A stretch of 64,000 bases of DNA, taken from positions 3,968,001-4,032,000 of the forward strand of contig NZ_CP085193.1 in the NCBI RefSeq assembly GCF_024298965.1, in the 5' to 3' direction. Positions 25,521 to 34,813 of this stretch are shown in pieces. The stretch's first letter is position 1. Every line of letters starts with the position of its first letter. The position numbers and the translations under genes are program-made. The notes beneath the pieces are model-generated. The model was not told the origin of the DNA. It worked only from the letters and a program-made list of their open reading frames with translations, and did not search any database. Origin of the DNA: Streptomyces rapamycinicus NRRL 5491 (GTDB lineage Bacteria > Actinomycetota > Actinomycetes > Streptomycetales > Streptomycetaceae).

Positions 25521-27275
25521 TCATTCGATGCCTATGATCAGCGGCGCGGTGGGCTGACCGCCGCGGTAGACGACCGAGTCGACGGCGAAGTGCCCCTCCC
25601 GCACATGCCGCTCCAGCCGTTCGGCGACCTCGTCCGGAAGGTCCGCGCCGAGCACCAGCGTGACCATCTCACCGCCCGACGCCAGCATCCGGTCCAGCAC
25701 CGTCTCGGCGGTCGCGGCCAGCTCCGAGCCGATCACCGCCACATCGCCGTCGATCATGCCGAGGACGTCCCCGGCCTGGCACACCCCGGCCATGGTCCAG
25801 GACTGGCGCTCGGCGACGGCCAGTTCCGCGTAGCGGGTGGCGCCCGCGGCCGAGGTCATGGCGACCACGTCCTCGTCGAAGCTGCGGCCCGGCTCGTGGA
25901 CGGCGAGCGCGGCGATGCCCTGGACGGCGGAGCGAGTGGGGATCACCGCGACCCGTACGCCCTCGGCGCGGGCCTGGGCCGCGGCCGCGGCCGCCGTGTG
26001 GTGCAGTTCGGTGTCGTTCGGCAGCAGCACCACCTCCCGGGCGTGGGCCCGGCGTACCGCGTCCACCAGCTCACCGCTGGCGGGCGGCTCCCCGGGGCAG
26101 GTGGCGACCGCGGTCGCGCCCGCCTCGGCGCACAGCGCGGCCAGCCCGTCGCCGGGGACGACGGCGACCACGGCACGGGGCGCGCGCTCGGCGCGCGGGC
26201 CGCCGGTGGGCGGCTGGGCGCCGGACTGGTCCGGCAGGACGATGGCCGGGCCCGGGCGGTCCGGACCGTCGGCGCCCGCCTTACGGACGGCGGCGCCGTC
26301 GAAGTGGCTGATCCGGATGCGGTACGGGCGCCCGGCCTGGATGCCCGCCTCCACGGCCGCCCCCGCGTCGTCCACATGGACGTGGACGTTCCACAGGCCG
26401 TCGCCGCCGACGACCACCAGGGAGTCGCCGAGGGCGTCCAGCCGCTGCCTCAGGGCGGTCACGGCCGTGTCGTCGGCCTCCAGGAGGTAGATCACCTCGA
26501 AGGCGGGCCCGCCGTCCGGGGCGCCGTCGGTGGAGCAGCCCGCCAGATCCCGCCCGCCCGTGGTCCCGGCGGGCGCCAGGGCGTCACGGCCGGGGCGGGC
26601 CGGGGCGAGCGCCGCGGGGGCCTCGCCCGACAGTGCCTGGGCGAGCCCGCCCAGGACCGTCACCAGGCCGTAGCCGCCCGCGTCGACCACCCCCGCGCGG
26701 GCGAGGACGTCGAGCTGGCCGGGGGTGGCCTGGAGCGCCGTACGGGCGCCCTCGTACGCGGCGCGGGCCACCGTGGCGACGTCACCCGTGGCGCGCTCCG
26801 CGCTCTCCGCGGCGGCCACGGCGACCGTGAGGACGGTGCCTTCGACGGGGTGCGCGACGGCCAGATAGGCGAGGTCGACCGCGCGCCGCAGCGCCCGCCG
26901 CAGCCCGTCCGCCTCGTCCTCGCCCGGGCCCCCGTCCGGCGTGCCGTCGGCCAGGACGTCCGCCATACCGCGCAGCAGCTGCGCCAGGATCGTGCCGGAG
27001 TTGCCCCGTGCGCCGATCAGTGCGCCATGGGCCATGGCGCGCACCACATCGGCGAGGGTGGGACGGGACACCGCGGCCGAGGTCGCGTGGCCGTCGAAGG
27101 CGGCGTCCACGGCCCGGGCGGCGGACTCGACGGTCAGATACAGATTGGTGCCGGTGTCCCCGTCCGCGACCGGATAGACGTTGATCGCGTCGATGTCCGC
27201 ACGGGCCCGGCCCAGCGCGTCGAGGGCGAGCCCGCACCAGGTCCGTACCGCATCGGCGTCGAGCGTGTGCGGCAC
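25521..27275 (-). CDS. DAK2/DegV-partner (FakA/YloV-like) kinase family protein
   Basis: The 584-residue protein starts at GTG 27275 (GAGGAGGACC upstream). Residues 1-200 are a DAK2/DhaL nucleotide-binding domain with NVYPVADGDTGTNLYLT, GARGNSGTILAQLLRG and RAGVVDAGGYGL. The C-terminal region has the helper domain of FakA/YloV proteins (LPNDTELHHTAAAAA, VIPTRSAVQGIAAL). Firmicute FakA phosphorylates fatty acids bound by FakB/DegV proteins. No FakB gene is adjacent here, so the substrate is inferred only by family. Its place between rpmB and recG is conserved. The inserted region around residues 330-400 is low in complexity. Confidence 0.82.
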   Translation of the reverse strand: MPHTLDADAVRTWCGLALDALGRARADIDAINVYPVADGDTGTNLYLTVESAARAVDAAFDGHATSAAVSRPTLADVVRAMAHGALIGARGNSGTILAQLLRGMADVLADGTPDGGPGEDEADGLRRALRRAVDLAYLAVAHPVEGTVLTVAVAAAESAERATGDVATVARAAYEGARTALQATPGQLDVLARAGVVDAGGYGLVTVLGGLAQALSGEAPAALAPARPGRDALAPAGTTGGRDLAGCSTDGAPDGGPAFEVIYLLEADDTAVTALRQRLDALGDSLVVVGGDGLWNVHVHVDDAGAAVEAGIQAGRPYRIRISHFDGAAVRKAGADGPDRPGPAIVLPDQSGAQPPTGGPRAERAPRAVVAVVPGDGLAALCAEAGATAVATCPGEPPASGELVDAVRRAHAREVVLLPNDTELHHTAAAAAAQARAEGVRVAVIPTRSAVQGIAALAVHEPGRSFDEDVVAMTSAAGATRYAELAVAERQSWTMAGVCQAGDVLGMIDGDVAVIGSELAATAETVLDRMLASGGEMVTLVLGADLPDEVAERLERHVREGHFAVDSVVYRGGQPTAPLIIGIE

Positions 27276-27539
27276 GAAAGGTCCTCCTCGGAGGCTGCTG
27301 GGGCGGGGTGGGCATCGCGTCATCGCAGGGTAGCCGCCGCCCTCGGCGGGTGCCGGGGCAGCCATGATAGTTTCGTTGTACGGGAGTGGCCGTTGTATGC
27401 TGCTCCGGTTGCCCGATGCGAATCGGGCCATTCCCCCAGGCGCCGCCGAATCCTCCACGATTCAGTCAACGTCCGGGGCATCCGTTCAGTGTCCTGTCTC
27501 CTCGCGAGAAGCGAGGTTGACCCGTCTTTGGAGTAACCC

Positions 27540-27725
27540 GTGGCTGCCAACTGCGACGTCTGCGGCAAGGGGCCGGGCTTCGGCAACAACATCTCGCACT
27601 CGCACCGCCGCACCCGCCGTCGTTGGAACCCCAACATCCAGACGGTGCGCGCTGTGGTCGGTCGTACCCCGAAGCGGCTCAACGTCTGCACCTCGTGCAT
27701 CAAGGCCGGCAAGGTTTCGCGCTAG
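27540..27725 (+). CDS. rpmB: 50S ribosomal protein L28 (zinc-ribbon form)
   Basis: A 61-residue L28 protein beginning [22 protein letters not shown] at GTG 27540, with GGAG upstream. It has the CxxC pairs CDVCG and CTSC, so it is the zinc-dependent paralogue. The core [12 protein letters not shown] is typical. It is monocistronic and divergent from the DAK2 gene across 264 bases, which are relatively A+T-rich and hold the promoters of both genes. Confidence 0.96.
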   Translation: MAANCDVCGKGPGFGNNISHSHRRTRRRWNPNIQTVRAVVGRTPKRLNVCTSCIKAGKVSR

Positions 27726-27772
27726 TCGTCTAGTCGCACGGCCTCCCCGCGCAAGCGGGAACCGGTACGCCC

Positions 27773-27803
27773 AGGCCGGTCCACCTTTGGCGTGGACCGG
27801 CCT
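27773..27803 (+). terminator. rpmB terminator hairpin
   Basis: Arms AGGCCGGTCCAC (27773-27784) and GTGGACCGGCCT (27792-27803) with a 7-base loop, followed by TTCG, lie 48 bases after rpmB and 22 bases before the end of convergent thiD, so the hairpin may serve both. Confidence 0.8.
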
Positions 27804-27825
27804 TTCGCGTGCCCTGACACAGGCC

Positions 27826-28665
27826 TCAGCCAGTCCCCTCCCGCAGCCACCCGTGGTCGACCGGGCCGATGCCCGCGCCCAGGGGGAAGCCCGCCGCGAT
27901 GGCGCCCGTGACGTAGTCCTTGGCCGCCGTGACGGCCTCGGGGACCTCGTAGCCGCCCGCCAGATACGTGGCGATGGCCGCGGCCAGGGTGCACCCCGTG
28001 CCGTGCGTATGGCGGTTGTCCTGGCGCGGCGCGCGCAGCCAATGCTCCTCGGTGCCGTCGGTGAGCAGATCCACCGCGTCGCCGCCGGGCAGATGGCCAC
28101 CCTTGATCAGCGCCCACCGCGGGCCGTGGCCCAGCACCGCCCCGGCCGCCCGCCGCTGGCCGTCCTCCGACTCCACGCGGACGCCGGTGAGCTGGGCCAC
28201 CTCGTCCAGGTTGGGCGTGGCGACGGTCGCGGTCGGCAGCAGCTTCGTACGGACCGCGTCGAGCGCCTCGGCGGCCAGCAGCGGGTCACCGTGCTTGGAG
28301 ACGCCGACCGGATCGACGACCACCGGCGCGGTGAGGTCCGCGAGCAGCGCGGCGACGGTCTCGACCAGTTCGGCGGTCGCCAGCATGCCGGTCTTGACCG
28401 CCTGGACGCCGATGTCGTCGACCACGCTGCGGAACTGGGCCCGTACGGCCTCGGCGGGCAGTTCCCAGGCGCCCTGGACGCCCAGGGAGTTCTGTGCCGT
28501 CACCGCGGTGATCACACTCATGCCGTGGGCGCCCAGGGCCAACATGGTCTTCAGGTCGGCCTGGATGCCCGCTCCGCCGCCGGAGTCCGATCCGGCGACG
28601 GTGAGGACGCGCACGGGCGCCGAGCCGTGGTGGGCGGGGCGGGGGACACGGGGAGGTAGAGCCAT
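27826..28665 (-). CDS. thiD: Hydroxymethylpyrimidine (phosphate) kinase
   Basis: ThiD phosphorylates HMP to HMP-PP for thiamine synthesis. The 279-residue protein has the ribokinase-fold signatures [18 protein letters not shown] near the start, [16 protein letters not shown], and the anion-hole motif [13 protein letters not shown] with the catalytic Asp region following. ATG 28665 is taken as the start; an ATG ten codons upstream is also in frame. thiL lies directly upstream on the same strand (93-base gap), so the last steps of thiamine pyrophosphate synthesis are clustered here. Confidence 0.93.
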   Translation of the reverse strand: MALPPRVPRPAHHGSAPVRVLTVAGSDSGGGAGIQADLKTMLALGAHGMSVITAVTAQNSLGVQGAWELPAEAVRAQFRSVVDDIGVQAVKTGMLATAELVETVAALLADLTAPVVVDPVGVSKHGDPLLAAEALDAVRTKLLPTATVATPNLDEVAQLTGVRVESEDGQRRAAGAVLGHGPRWALIKGGHLPGGDAVDLLTDGTEEHWLRAPRQDNRHTHGTGCTLAAAIATYLAGGYEVPEAVTAAKDYVTGAIAAGFPLGAGIGPVDHGWLREGTG

Positions 28666-28757
28666 GGCACCGAATCTACTCGGCGCCCCCGGCACCCCCG
28701 AACGTCCCCCACGGCGCCCTTACGGTCACTCGGCGCCCCTACCGCGACCAGGCAACG

Positions 28758-29726
28758 TCACTCGGCGCCCTTGCCGTCGCCGAAGTGATCCCAGCCCCCG
28801 TGTGCCCACGGGGCTCCGTCCACCGTCACCTGGGGCAGCGCCGAGGGGTTGAGCACCTCGCCGATCACCTTCCAGCGGGCGGGCAGCTTGGCGTCGGGCG
28901 GGAAGGTGGCCACGATCGCGTGGTCCTCTCCCCCGCTGAGCACCCACTGGAGCGGATCGACGCCCACCGCCTGCCCGATGTCCGACATCTGCGAGGGGAC
29001 GTCGATGTCCGCCGAGCGCAGATCGATGCGGACCTTGCTGGCCTCCGCGATATGCCCGAGGTCGGCCACCAGCCCGTCGCTCACGTCGGTCATCGCGGTC
29101 GCGCCCAGCCCGGCGGCGGCGGGACCGGCGTGGTACGGCGGCTCCGGGCGCCGGTGTGCCTCGACGAAGGCCCGCGGCGAGCGGAACCCGCGCGAGAGCA
29201 CCGCGTGTCCGGCCGCCGACCAGCCCAGCCATCCGGTGACGGCGACAACGTCGCCGGGCTGCGCACCGGATCGGGTGACCGGATCGTGGTTGCGCAGATC
29301 GCCCAGTGCGGTGATGGAGACGGTGATGGTGTCCCCGCGCACGACGTCACCGCCCACCACGGCCGCGCCCGCGACCTGGCATTCGTCGCGGATGCCGTCC
29401 ATCAGCTCGGCCGGCCAGGTCACCGGCAGATCGGCGGGGACCACCAGGCCGAGCAGCAGGGCTGTCGGCACGGCGCCCATGGCCGCGATGTCGGCCAGGT
29501 TCTGGGCGGCGGCCTTACGGCCGACGTCATAGGCGGTGGACCAGTCCCGGCGGAAGTGCCTGCCCTCCAGCAGGATGTCGGTACTGGCCACGACCCTCCG
29601 GTCGGGCGCGGCCACGACCGCGGCATCGTCACCGGGCCCCAACCTCACCGCCGGGGTGGTGGTGAGCCGGGATGTGAGCTCTCTGATGAGCCCGAACTCC
29701 CCCAACTCGCCCACGGTGCCCTTCAT
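28758..29726 (-). CDS. thiL: Thiamine-monophosphate kinase
   Basis: ThiL makes thiamine pyrophosphate from thiamine monophosphate. The 322-residue protein starts at ATG 29726 with GAAGGGG upstream; a longer frame runs into the divergent gene's promoter and was discarded. Motifs of the PurM/ThiL fold are clear: GELGEFGLI at the start, LGPGDDAAV, VASTDILLEGRHF, AAQNLADIAAMGA, GGDVVRGD, and TDVSDGLVADLGHIA. A 20-base copy of the gene's 3' end recurs just after the stop (near 28727). Confidence 0.94.
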   Translation of the reverse strand: MKGTVGELGEFGLIRELTSRLTTTPAVRLGPGDDAAVVAAPDRRVVASTDILLEGRHFRRDWSTAYDVGRKAAAQNLADIAAMGAVPTALLLGLVVPADLPVTWPAELMDGIRDECQVAGAAVVGGDVVRGDTITVSITALGDLRNHDPVTRSGAQPGDVVAVTGWLGWSAAGHAVLSRGFRSPRAFVEAHRRPEPPYHAGPAAAGLGATAMTDVSDGLVADLGHIAEASKVRIDLRSADIDVPSQMSDIGQAVGVDPLQWVLSGGEDHAIVATFPPDAKLPARWKVIGEVLNPSALPQVTVDGAPWAHGGWDHFGDGKGAE

Positions 29727-29862
29727 CCCATCGCCCCTTCGTACTCGTGACCGCTTTCCGCCGCGCCGCGCTCCCCGCGCGGGTCTCCCCGCGCCGCATG
29801 GCGACGCGGTACCGTGGCGTCCCTTCTTTCCACATGATCCTCGTAGCCGCCCTGGAGGTTCC

Positions 29863-30096
29863 GTGGTACAGGCGTACATCCTGATCCAGACCGAGGTCGG
29901 CAGGGCCTCGACCGTGGCCGACATCATCGCCAAGCTCCCCGGGGTGATACAGGCGGAAGACGTGACGGGTCCCTACGACGTGATCGTGCGGGCCCAGGCC
30001 GACACGGTCGATGAGCTCGGCCGCATGGTGGTCGCGAAAGTCCAGCAAGTGGAAGGGATCACCCGTACCCTGACCTGCCCGGTCGTCCATCTCTAG
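29863..30096 (+). CDS. Stand-alone Lrp/AsnC ligand-binding (RAM) domain protein
   Basis: A 77-residue protein starting GTG 29863 with CTGGAGG upstream: MVQAYILIQTEVG, then KLPGVIQAEDVTGPYDVIVRAQA and KVQQVEGITRTLTCPVV. This is only the C-terminal effector-binding (RAM) half of Lrp/AsnC regulators; the DNA-binding half is absent. Such proteins form multimers, bind amino acids and can modulate full-length Lrp proteins. It is followed after 20 bases by the DUF3515 lipoprotein gene. The effector is unknown. Confidence 0.88.
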   Translation: MVQAYILIQTEVGRASTVADIIAKLPGVIQAEDVTGPYDVIVRAQADTVDELGRMVVAKVQQVEGITRTLTCPVVHL

Positions 30097-30116
30097 CTCC
30101 CCCGTATGATCGCCCG

Positions 30117-30614
30117 GTGAATTCCGCACACCGTAGTCCCGCCCGACGGCTCGTTCCGCTGTCCGCCGCGGTGGCCCTGGCCCTGGTGCCGGTAGCCGGT
30201 TGCTCCTCCACCGGGGATTCCGACGACACCAAGGCGCTGGCGGTTCCCACACCGGCCCCACAGGCGGCCGCGATATGCCGGGCGCTGCACAAGGAACTGC
30301 CCGATGCCGTGAACGGGCTGAAGCGGGGCACCGCCCAGCCCGCCTCGGACTACACAGCCGTGTGGGGGGACCCCGCCGTGCAGCTGCGCTGCGGGATCCC
30401 CCGGCCGGAGGCGATGAGCTCCAAGACCGATTCGGCCGAGGTGAACGGCGTCGAGTGGCTCCCGGAGAAGCACAAGGACGGCTACCGCTTCACCACCGTA
30501 CTGCGCCGGGCCTATGTCGAGGTGACCGTGCCCGGGAAGTACTCCCCCGAGATCAACCCCCTGCTCGACCTCGCCCGCGCCGTCAAGAAGACGGTCCCGA
30601 AGGGCGTGGCCTAG
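30117..30614 (+). CDS. DUF3515 lipoprotein
   Basis: The 165-residue protein has a lipoprotein signal: basic start, hydrophobic core LSAAVALALVPVAG and a lipobox with Cys at about residue 29 (VAGCSS). The mature region matches the actinobacterial DUF3515 family (ICRALHKELPDAV, DYTAVWGDPAVQLRCGIP). It is expected on the outer face of the membrane; function is unknown. It lies in tandem after the RAM-domain gene and is convergent with ddl. Confidence 0.85.
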   Translation: MNSAHRSPARRLVPLSAAVALALVPVAGCSSTGDSDDTKALAVPTPAPQAAAICRALHKELPDAVNGLKRGTAQPASDYTAVWGDPAVQLRCGIPRPEAMSSKTDSAEVNGVEWLPEKHKDGYRFTTVLRRAYVEVTVPGKYSPEINPLLDLARAVKKTVPKGVA

Positions 30615-30683
30615 CGCGCCCCATGCCACTGCCGCGCCCCCGTGCCACTGGCGCGGCCCCGTGCGACCGGCGCGGCCGTCCCG

Positions 30684-31856
30684 CTAGCGCAGCCCCGTCG
30701 AGCGGCGCAGCGCGGCCTCCAGCAGCCGGTCCACCAGCTCGGGGTAGCTCACGCCGCTCTCCTGCCACATGCGCGGGTACATCGAGATCGGGGTGAAGCC
30801 GGGCATGGTGTTGATCTCGTTGATCACGAACTCACCGCTGTCCAGCAGGAAGAAGTCGGCCCGCACCAGCCCCTCGCAGGACGCCGCCTCGAAGGCGGCC
30901 ACCGCGAGCTCCTGGACCCGCCGGGTCTGCTCCTCGGTGAGCGGCGCGGGCACGATGCCGTCCGCCGCGTCGATGTACTTCGCCTCGAAGTCGTAGAAGG
31001 CGTGGGAGGAGACCGGCGGGATCTCGGCGGGCAGGCTGGCGCGCGGCCCGTCCTCGTACTCCAGCACCCCGCACTCGATCTCGCGGCCGCGCAGCAGCGC
31101 CTCCACGATGACCTTCGGGTCGTGGCGCCTGGCCTCCTCGACGGCCGCGTCCAGGTCCGCCGGGCCCTCGACCTTGCTGATGCCGAAGGACGAGCCGGCG
31201 CGCGCGGGCTTCACGAAGAGCGGCCAGCCGTGCTCCTCGGCGAACTCCACGATCCGCCGGCGGGCGGCGGAAGGTTCCTGCTCCCAGGCCCGGGGGCGGA
31301 TCACCTCGTACGGGCCGACGGGCAGCCCGAAGGAGACGAACACCCGCTTCATGTACTCCTTGTCCATGCCCACGGCGGAGGCGAGCACCCCGGCGCCCAC
31401 GTACGGCACCCCGGACAGCTCCAGCAGCCCCTGGAGGGTGCCGTCCTCGCCGTACGGCCCGTGCAGCATGGGGAAGACGACGTCGACGTCGCCCAGCGCC
31501 TTGGGCACCGCCCCCGGCTCGCTGTAGACGACCTCGCGGTTCCCCGGGTCGACCGGGAGGACGACCGAGCCCTCGCTGGACTCGGCGAGCCGTTCGACGC
31601 TGGGCAGCTCGCGGTTGGCGATCGCCATCCGCTCGGGCTCGTCGGCGGTCAGCGCCCAACGGCCGTCCGTGGTGATGCCGATCGGCAGCACGTCGTACTT
31701 CTCGCGGTCGATGGCGCGCAGCACGGCGCCCGCGGTGACCACCGAGATGGCGTGCTCGGAGCTGCGGCCGCCGAAGACGACGGCGACGCGCGGCTTCCGC
31801 CGCTCGCCTCCGGAGGAAGCCGGGACAGGGCCTGGGGAAGGGGTCTGGCTGCTCAT
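30684..31856 (-). CDS. ddl: D-alanine--D-alanine ligase
   Basis: Ddl joins two D-alanines for peptidoglycan precursors. The 390-residue ATP-grasp enzyme shows VVFGGRSSEHAISVVTAG near the N terminus, PMLHGPYGEDGTLQGLLEL, FVKPARAGSSFGISKV, and VINEINTMPGFTPISMYPRMW at the C terminus. The tail resembles ordinary vancomycin-sensitive Ddl rather than a D-Ala-D-Lac variant, by context only. It is the last gene of plsC-gpsA-ddl, 34 bases after gpsA. Confidence 0.95.
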   Translation of the reverse strand: MSSQTPSPGPVPASSGGERRKPRVAVVFGGRSSEHAISVVTAGAVLRAIDREKYDVLPIGITTDGRWALTADEPERMAIANRELPSVERLAESSEGSVVLPVDPGNREVVYSEPGAVPKALGDVDVVFPMLHGPYGEDGTLQGLLELSGVPYVGAGVLASAVGMDKEYMKRVFVSFGLPVGPYEVIRPRAWEQEPSAARRRIVEFAEEHGWPLFVKPARAGSSFGISKVEGPADLDAAVEEARRHDPKVIVEALLRGREIECGVLEYEDGPRASLPAEIPPVSSHAFYDFEAKYIDAADGIVPAPLTEEQTRRVQELAVAAFEAASCEGLVRADFFLLDSGEFVINEINTMPGFTPISMYPRMWQESGVSYPELVDRLLEAALRRSTGLR

Positions 31857-31890
31857 ATCGCGTTGAGGTTACCTTGCGGTCCGCGTGGCG

Positions 31891-32892
31891 TCAGTGCCGC
31901 TCGGCCTTGGCGCTGCGGGACATCAGCTCTTTGAGCGCGACAAGGGGCTGTTTGCCGTCGTGCACGATCTCGACGACGGTTTCGGTGATGGGCATGTCGA
32001 CGTCGTGGCGGCGGGCGAGATCCAGCACCGACTCGCACGACTTGACGCCCTCCGCGGTCTGCTTGGTGACCGCGATGGTCTCCTCCAGCGTCATCCCGCG
32101 GCCCAGGTTGGTGCCGAAGGTGTGGTTGCGGGAGAGCGGGGAGGAGCAGGTGGCGACGAGGTCGCCCATGCCCGCCAGGCCCGCGAAGGTGTGCGCGTCG
32201 GCGCCCATCGCCAGGCCCAGCCGGGTCGTTTCGGCGAGGCCGCGGGTGATGAGCGACGCCTTGGTGTTGTCGCCGAGGCCCATGCCGTCGGCGATGCCCA
32301 CGGCCAGCGCGATGACGTTCTTCACCGCGCCGCCCAGTTCGCAGCCGACCACGTCGGTGTTGGTGTACGGGCGGAAGTACGCGGTGTGGCAGGCGGTCTG
32401 GAGGCGGCGGGCCACGCTCTCGTCGGGGCAGGCCACCACGGAGGCGGCGGGCTGCCGGGCGGCGATCTCCTTGGCGAGGTTGGGCCCGGTGAGCACCGCG
32501 ACGCGCTCCGCGGGCGCCTTGGCGACCTCCTGGACGACCTCGCTCATCCGCTTGGCCGTGCCGAGTTCGACTCCCTTCATCAGGGAGACCAGCACGGTGT
32601 CGGCGGCCAGCAGCGGGGCCCAGTCGGAGAGGTTGCCGCGCAGCGTCTGGGAGGGCACGGAGAAGACGGTGAACTCCGCGCCGGCGGCGGCCTCGGCCGG
32701 GTCGGTGGTGGCGCGCACACCGTCGGGAAGCCGCACTCCGGGGAAGTAGTCGGGATTGCCGCGGCCGGTGTTGATGGCCTCGACGACACCGGGCCGGCGC
32801 CCCCACAGCGTCACCTCGCACCCCGCGTCGGCGAGCACCATCGCGAAGGCGGTGCCCCAGGAGCCGGTGCCGAAGACGGCGCAGCGCGTCAC
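31891..32892 (-). CDS. gpsA: Glycerol-3-phosphate dehydrogenase [NAD(P)+]
   Basis: GpsA makes sn-glycerol 3-phosphate, the phospholipid backbone, from dihydroxyacetone phosphate. The 333-residue protein has the Rossmann GTGSWGTAFAMVLADAG, the catalytic Lys region GGAVKNVIALAVGIADGMGLGDNTKA and CSSPLSRNHTFG. Its start overlaps the plsC stop by four bases, so glycerol-phosphate synthesis and acylation are translationally coupled. Confidence 0.95.
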   Translation of the reverse strand: MTRCAVFGTGSWGTAFAMVLADAGCEVTLWGRRPGVVEAINTGRGNPDYFPGVRLPDGVRATTDPAEAAAGAEFTVFSVPSQTLRGNLSDWAPLLAADTVLVSLMKGVELGTAKRMSEVVQEVAKAPAERVAVLTGPNLAKEIAARQPAASVVACPDESVARRLQTACHTAYFRPYTNTDVVGCELGGAVKNVIALAVGIADGMGLGDNTKASLITRGLAETTRLGLAMGADAHTFAGLAGMGDLVATCSSPLSRNHTFGTNLGRGMTLEETIAVTKQTAEGVKSCESVLDLARRHDVDMPITETVVEIVHDGKQPLVALKELMSRSAKAERH

Positions 32893-33656
32893 TTGCTCTC
32901 CTCATCGGCCAGCGGGAGCGGCGGGCCGTCGGTGCCGGACCGGGTGGGCCGGTCGTACCTCTGAACGGGCGCTTGCTCGCCGCGCACCTCGGAGAGGAGT
33001 TCGGTGATGGCGTCCATGATGGTGTCGGTGGCCGCCCTGAGGACCTCGGCGGTGGGCTCCTGGCCGTAGTACTCGGACAGGTCCACCGGCGGGCCGGCGT
33101 GCACCTTGAGCGTCTTGCGGGGGAAGAGGCGGACCCGCTTCTCCTTGGCGTAGGGCGGCACGGCCTCGTTGGCGCCCCACTGGGCGACGGGGATGACCGG
33201 GGCCTTGGTGAGCAGCGCGACCCGCGCGGCGCCGGTCTTTCCGCGCATGGGCCACATGTCCGGGTCGCGGGTGAGGGTGCCCTCGGGGTAGAAGGCCACG
33301 CACTCCCCCTTGTTGATGGCGTCCACGGCGGACCGGAAGGCGTTGGCGGCGTCGGTGGACTCGCGGTAGACGGGGATCTGGCCGGTGCCGCGGAGCATGG
33401 TGCCCACGAAGCCGCCTCTGAAGAGGGCGGCCTTGGCGAGGAAGCGCGGCACCCTTCCGGTGTTGTACTGGAAGTGCGCGTAGGAGAGCGGGTCGAGATA
33501 CGAGTTGTGATTGATCGCGGTGATAAATCCACCGTCGGCGGGAATGTGCTCCATTCCGTGCCAGTCCCGCTTGAACAGAACCACCAGCGGCGGTTTGCAC
33601 AAGACCGCTGCCATGCGGTACCAGAAGCCGATTCTGCGGCCGGACACTCGGAACAT
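32889..33656 (-). CDS. plsC: 1-acyl-sn-glycerol-3-phosphate acyltransferase family protein
   Basis: The 255-residue membrane-associated enzyme has the acyltransferase motifs NHNSYLD (NHX4D, about residue 49), GQIPVYRE, AFYPEGTLTRD (PEGT) and VPVAQWG-like motif IV. It probably makes phosphatidic acid from lysophosphatidic acid; coupling to gpsA fits this. A charged C-terminal tail ends in DEESK. The start is 160 bases from the divergent cofC gene. The exact acyl acceptor cannot be read from sequence. Confidence 0.88.
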   Translation of the reverse strand: MFRVSGRRIGFWYRMAAVLCKPPLVVLFKRDWHGMEHIPADGGFITAINHNSYLDPLSYAHFQYNTGRVPRFLAKAALFRGGFVGTMLRGTGQIPVYRESTDAANAFRSAVDAINKGECVAFYPEGTLTRDPDMWPMRGKTGAARVALLTKAPVIPVAQWGANEAVPPYAKEKRVRLFPRKTLKVHAGPPVDLSEYYGQEPTAEVLRAATDTIMDAITELLSEVRGEQAPVQRYDRPTRSGTDGPPLPLADEESK

Positions 33657-33817
33657 CCTCTCTTGGACCCTGCTGACCTGCTGGCTTGCTGCCGCCCGGG
33701 CAGCCGCACAAGTGTCGCTCCAGGCACCCCGTCTGTCGAGGACACCGTAACCCCGCAGGTCTTCGGCGAGCCGGGCAGCAGGTCAGAATGAGGCCCGTGG
33801 GAAGAAACGGAGCTCCT

Positions 33818-34639
33818 GTGACCTGGACCCTCGTGGTGCCGCTGAAGCCCTTGGGGCGGGCCAAGACCAGGCTCTCCGACGCCGCGGGGGACGGTCCCCG
33901 GGCCTCGCTCGCCCTCGCGTTCGCCCAGGACACGGTGGGCGCGGCGCTGGCGAGCCGGTGGGTGCGGGAGGTGACCGTCGTCACCGACGACCCGCTCGCC
34001 GCACGTGAGCTGTCGGCCCTCGGCGCCCGGATCCTGCCCGACTCCCCGGGGCGCGGGCTGAACGCGGCGCTGGCGCACGGCGCCCGCGCGGTCCGCGGGG
34101 AGCGCCCCGAGGCCGCCGTGGCGGCGCTCAACGCCGATCTCCCGGCACTGCGGACGGTGGAGCTCGACCTGGTGCTCGAGGCCGCCGCCGGCTTCTCACG
34201 CGCCTTCCTGGCGGACGCCGCGGGGGTGGGGACCACGCTGCTCTCGGCGGCGCCCGGCGCCGAGCTGGCGCCCGCCTTCGGGGGCCCGTCGCGGGACCGG
34301 CACCGGGCGTCGGGGGCGCGGGAGATCGAGCTGGCGGGGGTGGACTCGGTGCGGCGCGACGTGGACACGGCCGGGGATCTGCGCGCGGCGGTGGCCCTGG
34401 GCGTGGGCGCCCACACCAGGGCTAGGCTGGCGGACATGCAGGGAACCGCCTATACGTACGACCCCGAGACCCGCGCCGGCAGCGTGCTGCTGGACGACGG
34501 CACCCCGCTGCCGTTCGACACCGCGGCCTTCGACGCCGGGGGGCTGCGGATGCTGCGCCCGGGGCAGCGGGTGCGGATCGAGGTGGCGGGCGAGGGCGAG
34601 CAGCGCCGGGTCGTCTTCGTCACGCTGCAGACGTTCTGA
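33818..34639 (+). CDS. cofC: CofC/FbiD guanylyltransferase with extra C-terminal OB-like domain
   Basis: CofC (FbiD) activates 2-phospholactate or phosphoenolpyruvate with GTP for coenzyme F420. GTG 33818 (GGAG upstream) gives TWTLVVPLKPLGRAKTRLS, then VVTDDPLAARELSALGARIL, ALNADLPALRTVELD and FGGPSRDRHRASGA. The family ends near residue 206 (DLRAAVALGVGAHTRARLAD). Here the frame continues without stop for 67 residues, beginning with Met (ATG 34437): GTAYTYDPETRAGSVLLDDG...LRPGQRVRIEV, which resembles a small cold-shock-like OB fold without the aromatic RNP motifs. Either a true fusion, or two genes in one frame with internal initiation. Confidence 0.88.
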   Translation: MTWTLVVPLKPLGRAKTRLSDAAGDGPRASLALAFAQDTVGAALASRWVREVTVVTDDPLAARELSALGARILPDSPGRGLNAALAHGARAVRGERPEAAVAALNADLPALRTVELDLVLEAAAGFSRAFLADAAGVGTTLLSAAPGAELAPAFGGPSRDRHRASGAREIELAGVDSVRRDVDTAGDLRAAVALGVGAHTRARLADMQGTAYTYDPETRAGSVLLDDGTPLPFDTAAFDAGGLRMLRPGQRVRIEVAGEGEQRRVVFVTLQTF

Positions 34640-34749
34640 GCGCCGTGAGGCCCCGGGCCCGGCGGACGAATCCGAGCGGCAGGGGGGTTCCGAGCGCCAC
34701 GGAGGTGCCGGGCGCGAACCCCTGGGACGCCGGGCGCCGACAGCACCGC

Positions 34750-34778
34750 GGGCCGGGCTCCCTCGGGGAGCCCGGCCC
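34750..34778. terminator. Hairpin between convergent cofC and hupS
   Basis: Arms GGGCCGGGCTCC (34750-34761) and GGAGCCCGGCCC (34767-34778) with a 5-base loop lie between two convergent genes and probably terminate both. Confidence 0.78.
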
Positions 34779-34813
34779 GGCGCGGATGCGGTGGGGCGCC
34801 TGAGCGCCGCCGG

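Noticed and set aside
28706..28757. Short duplicate TCACTCGGCGCCC beside the thiL stop as a mobile element
   Set aside because: Only about 13-20 bases, no inverted ends or target duplication; a local slippage copy of the gene end is enough to explain it.
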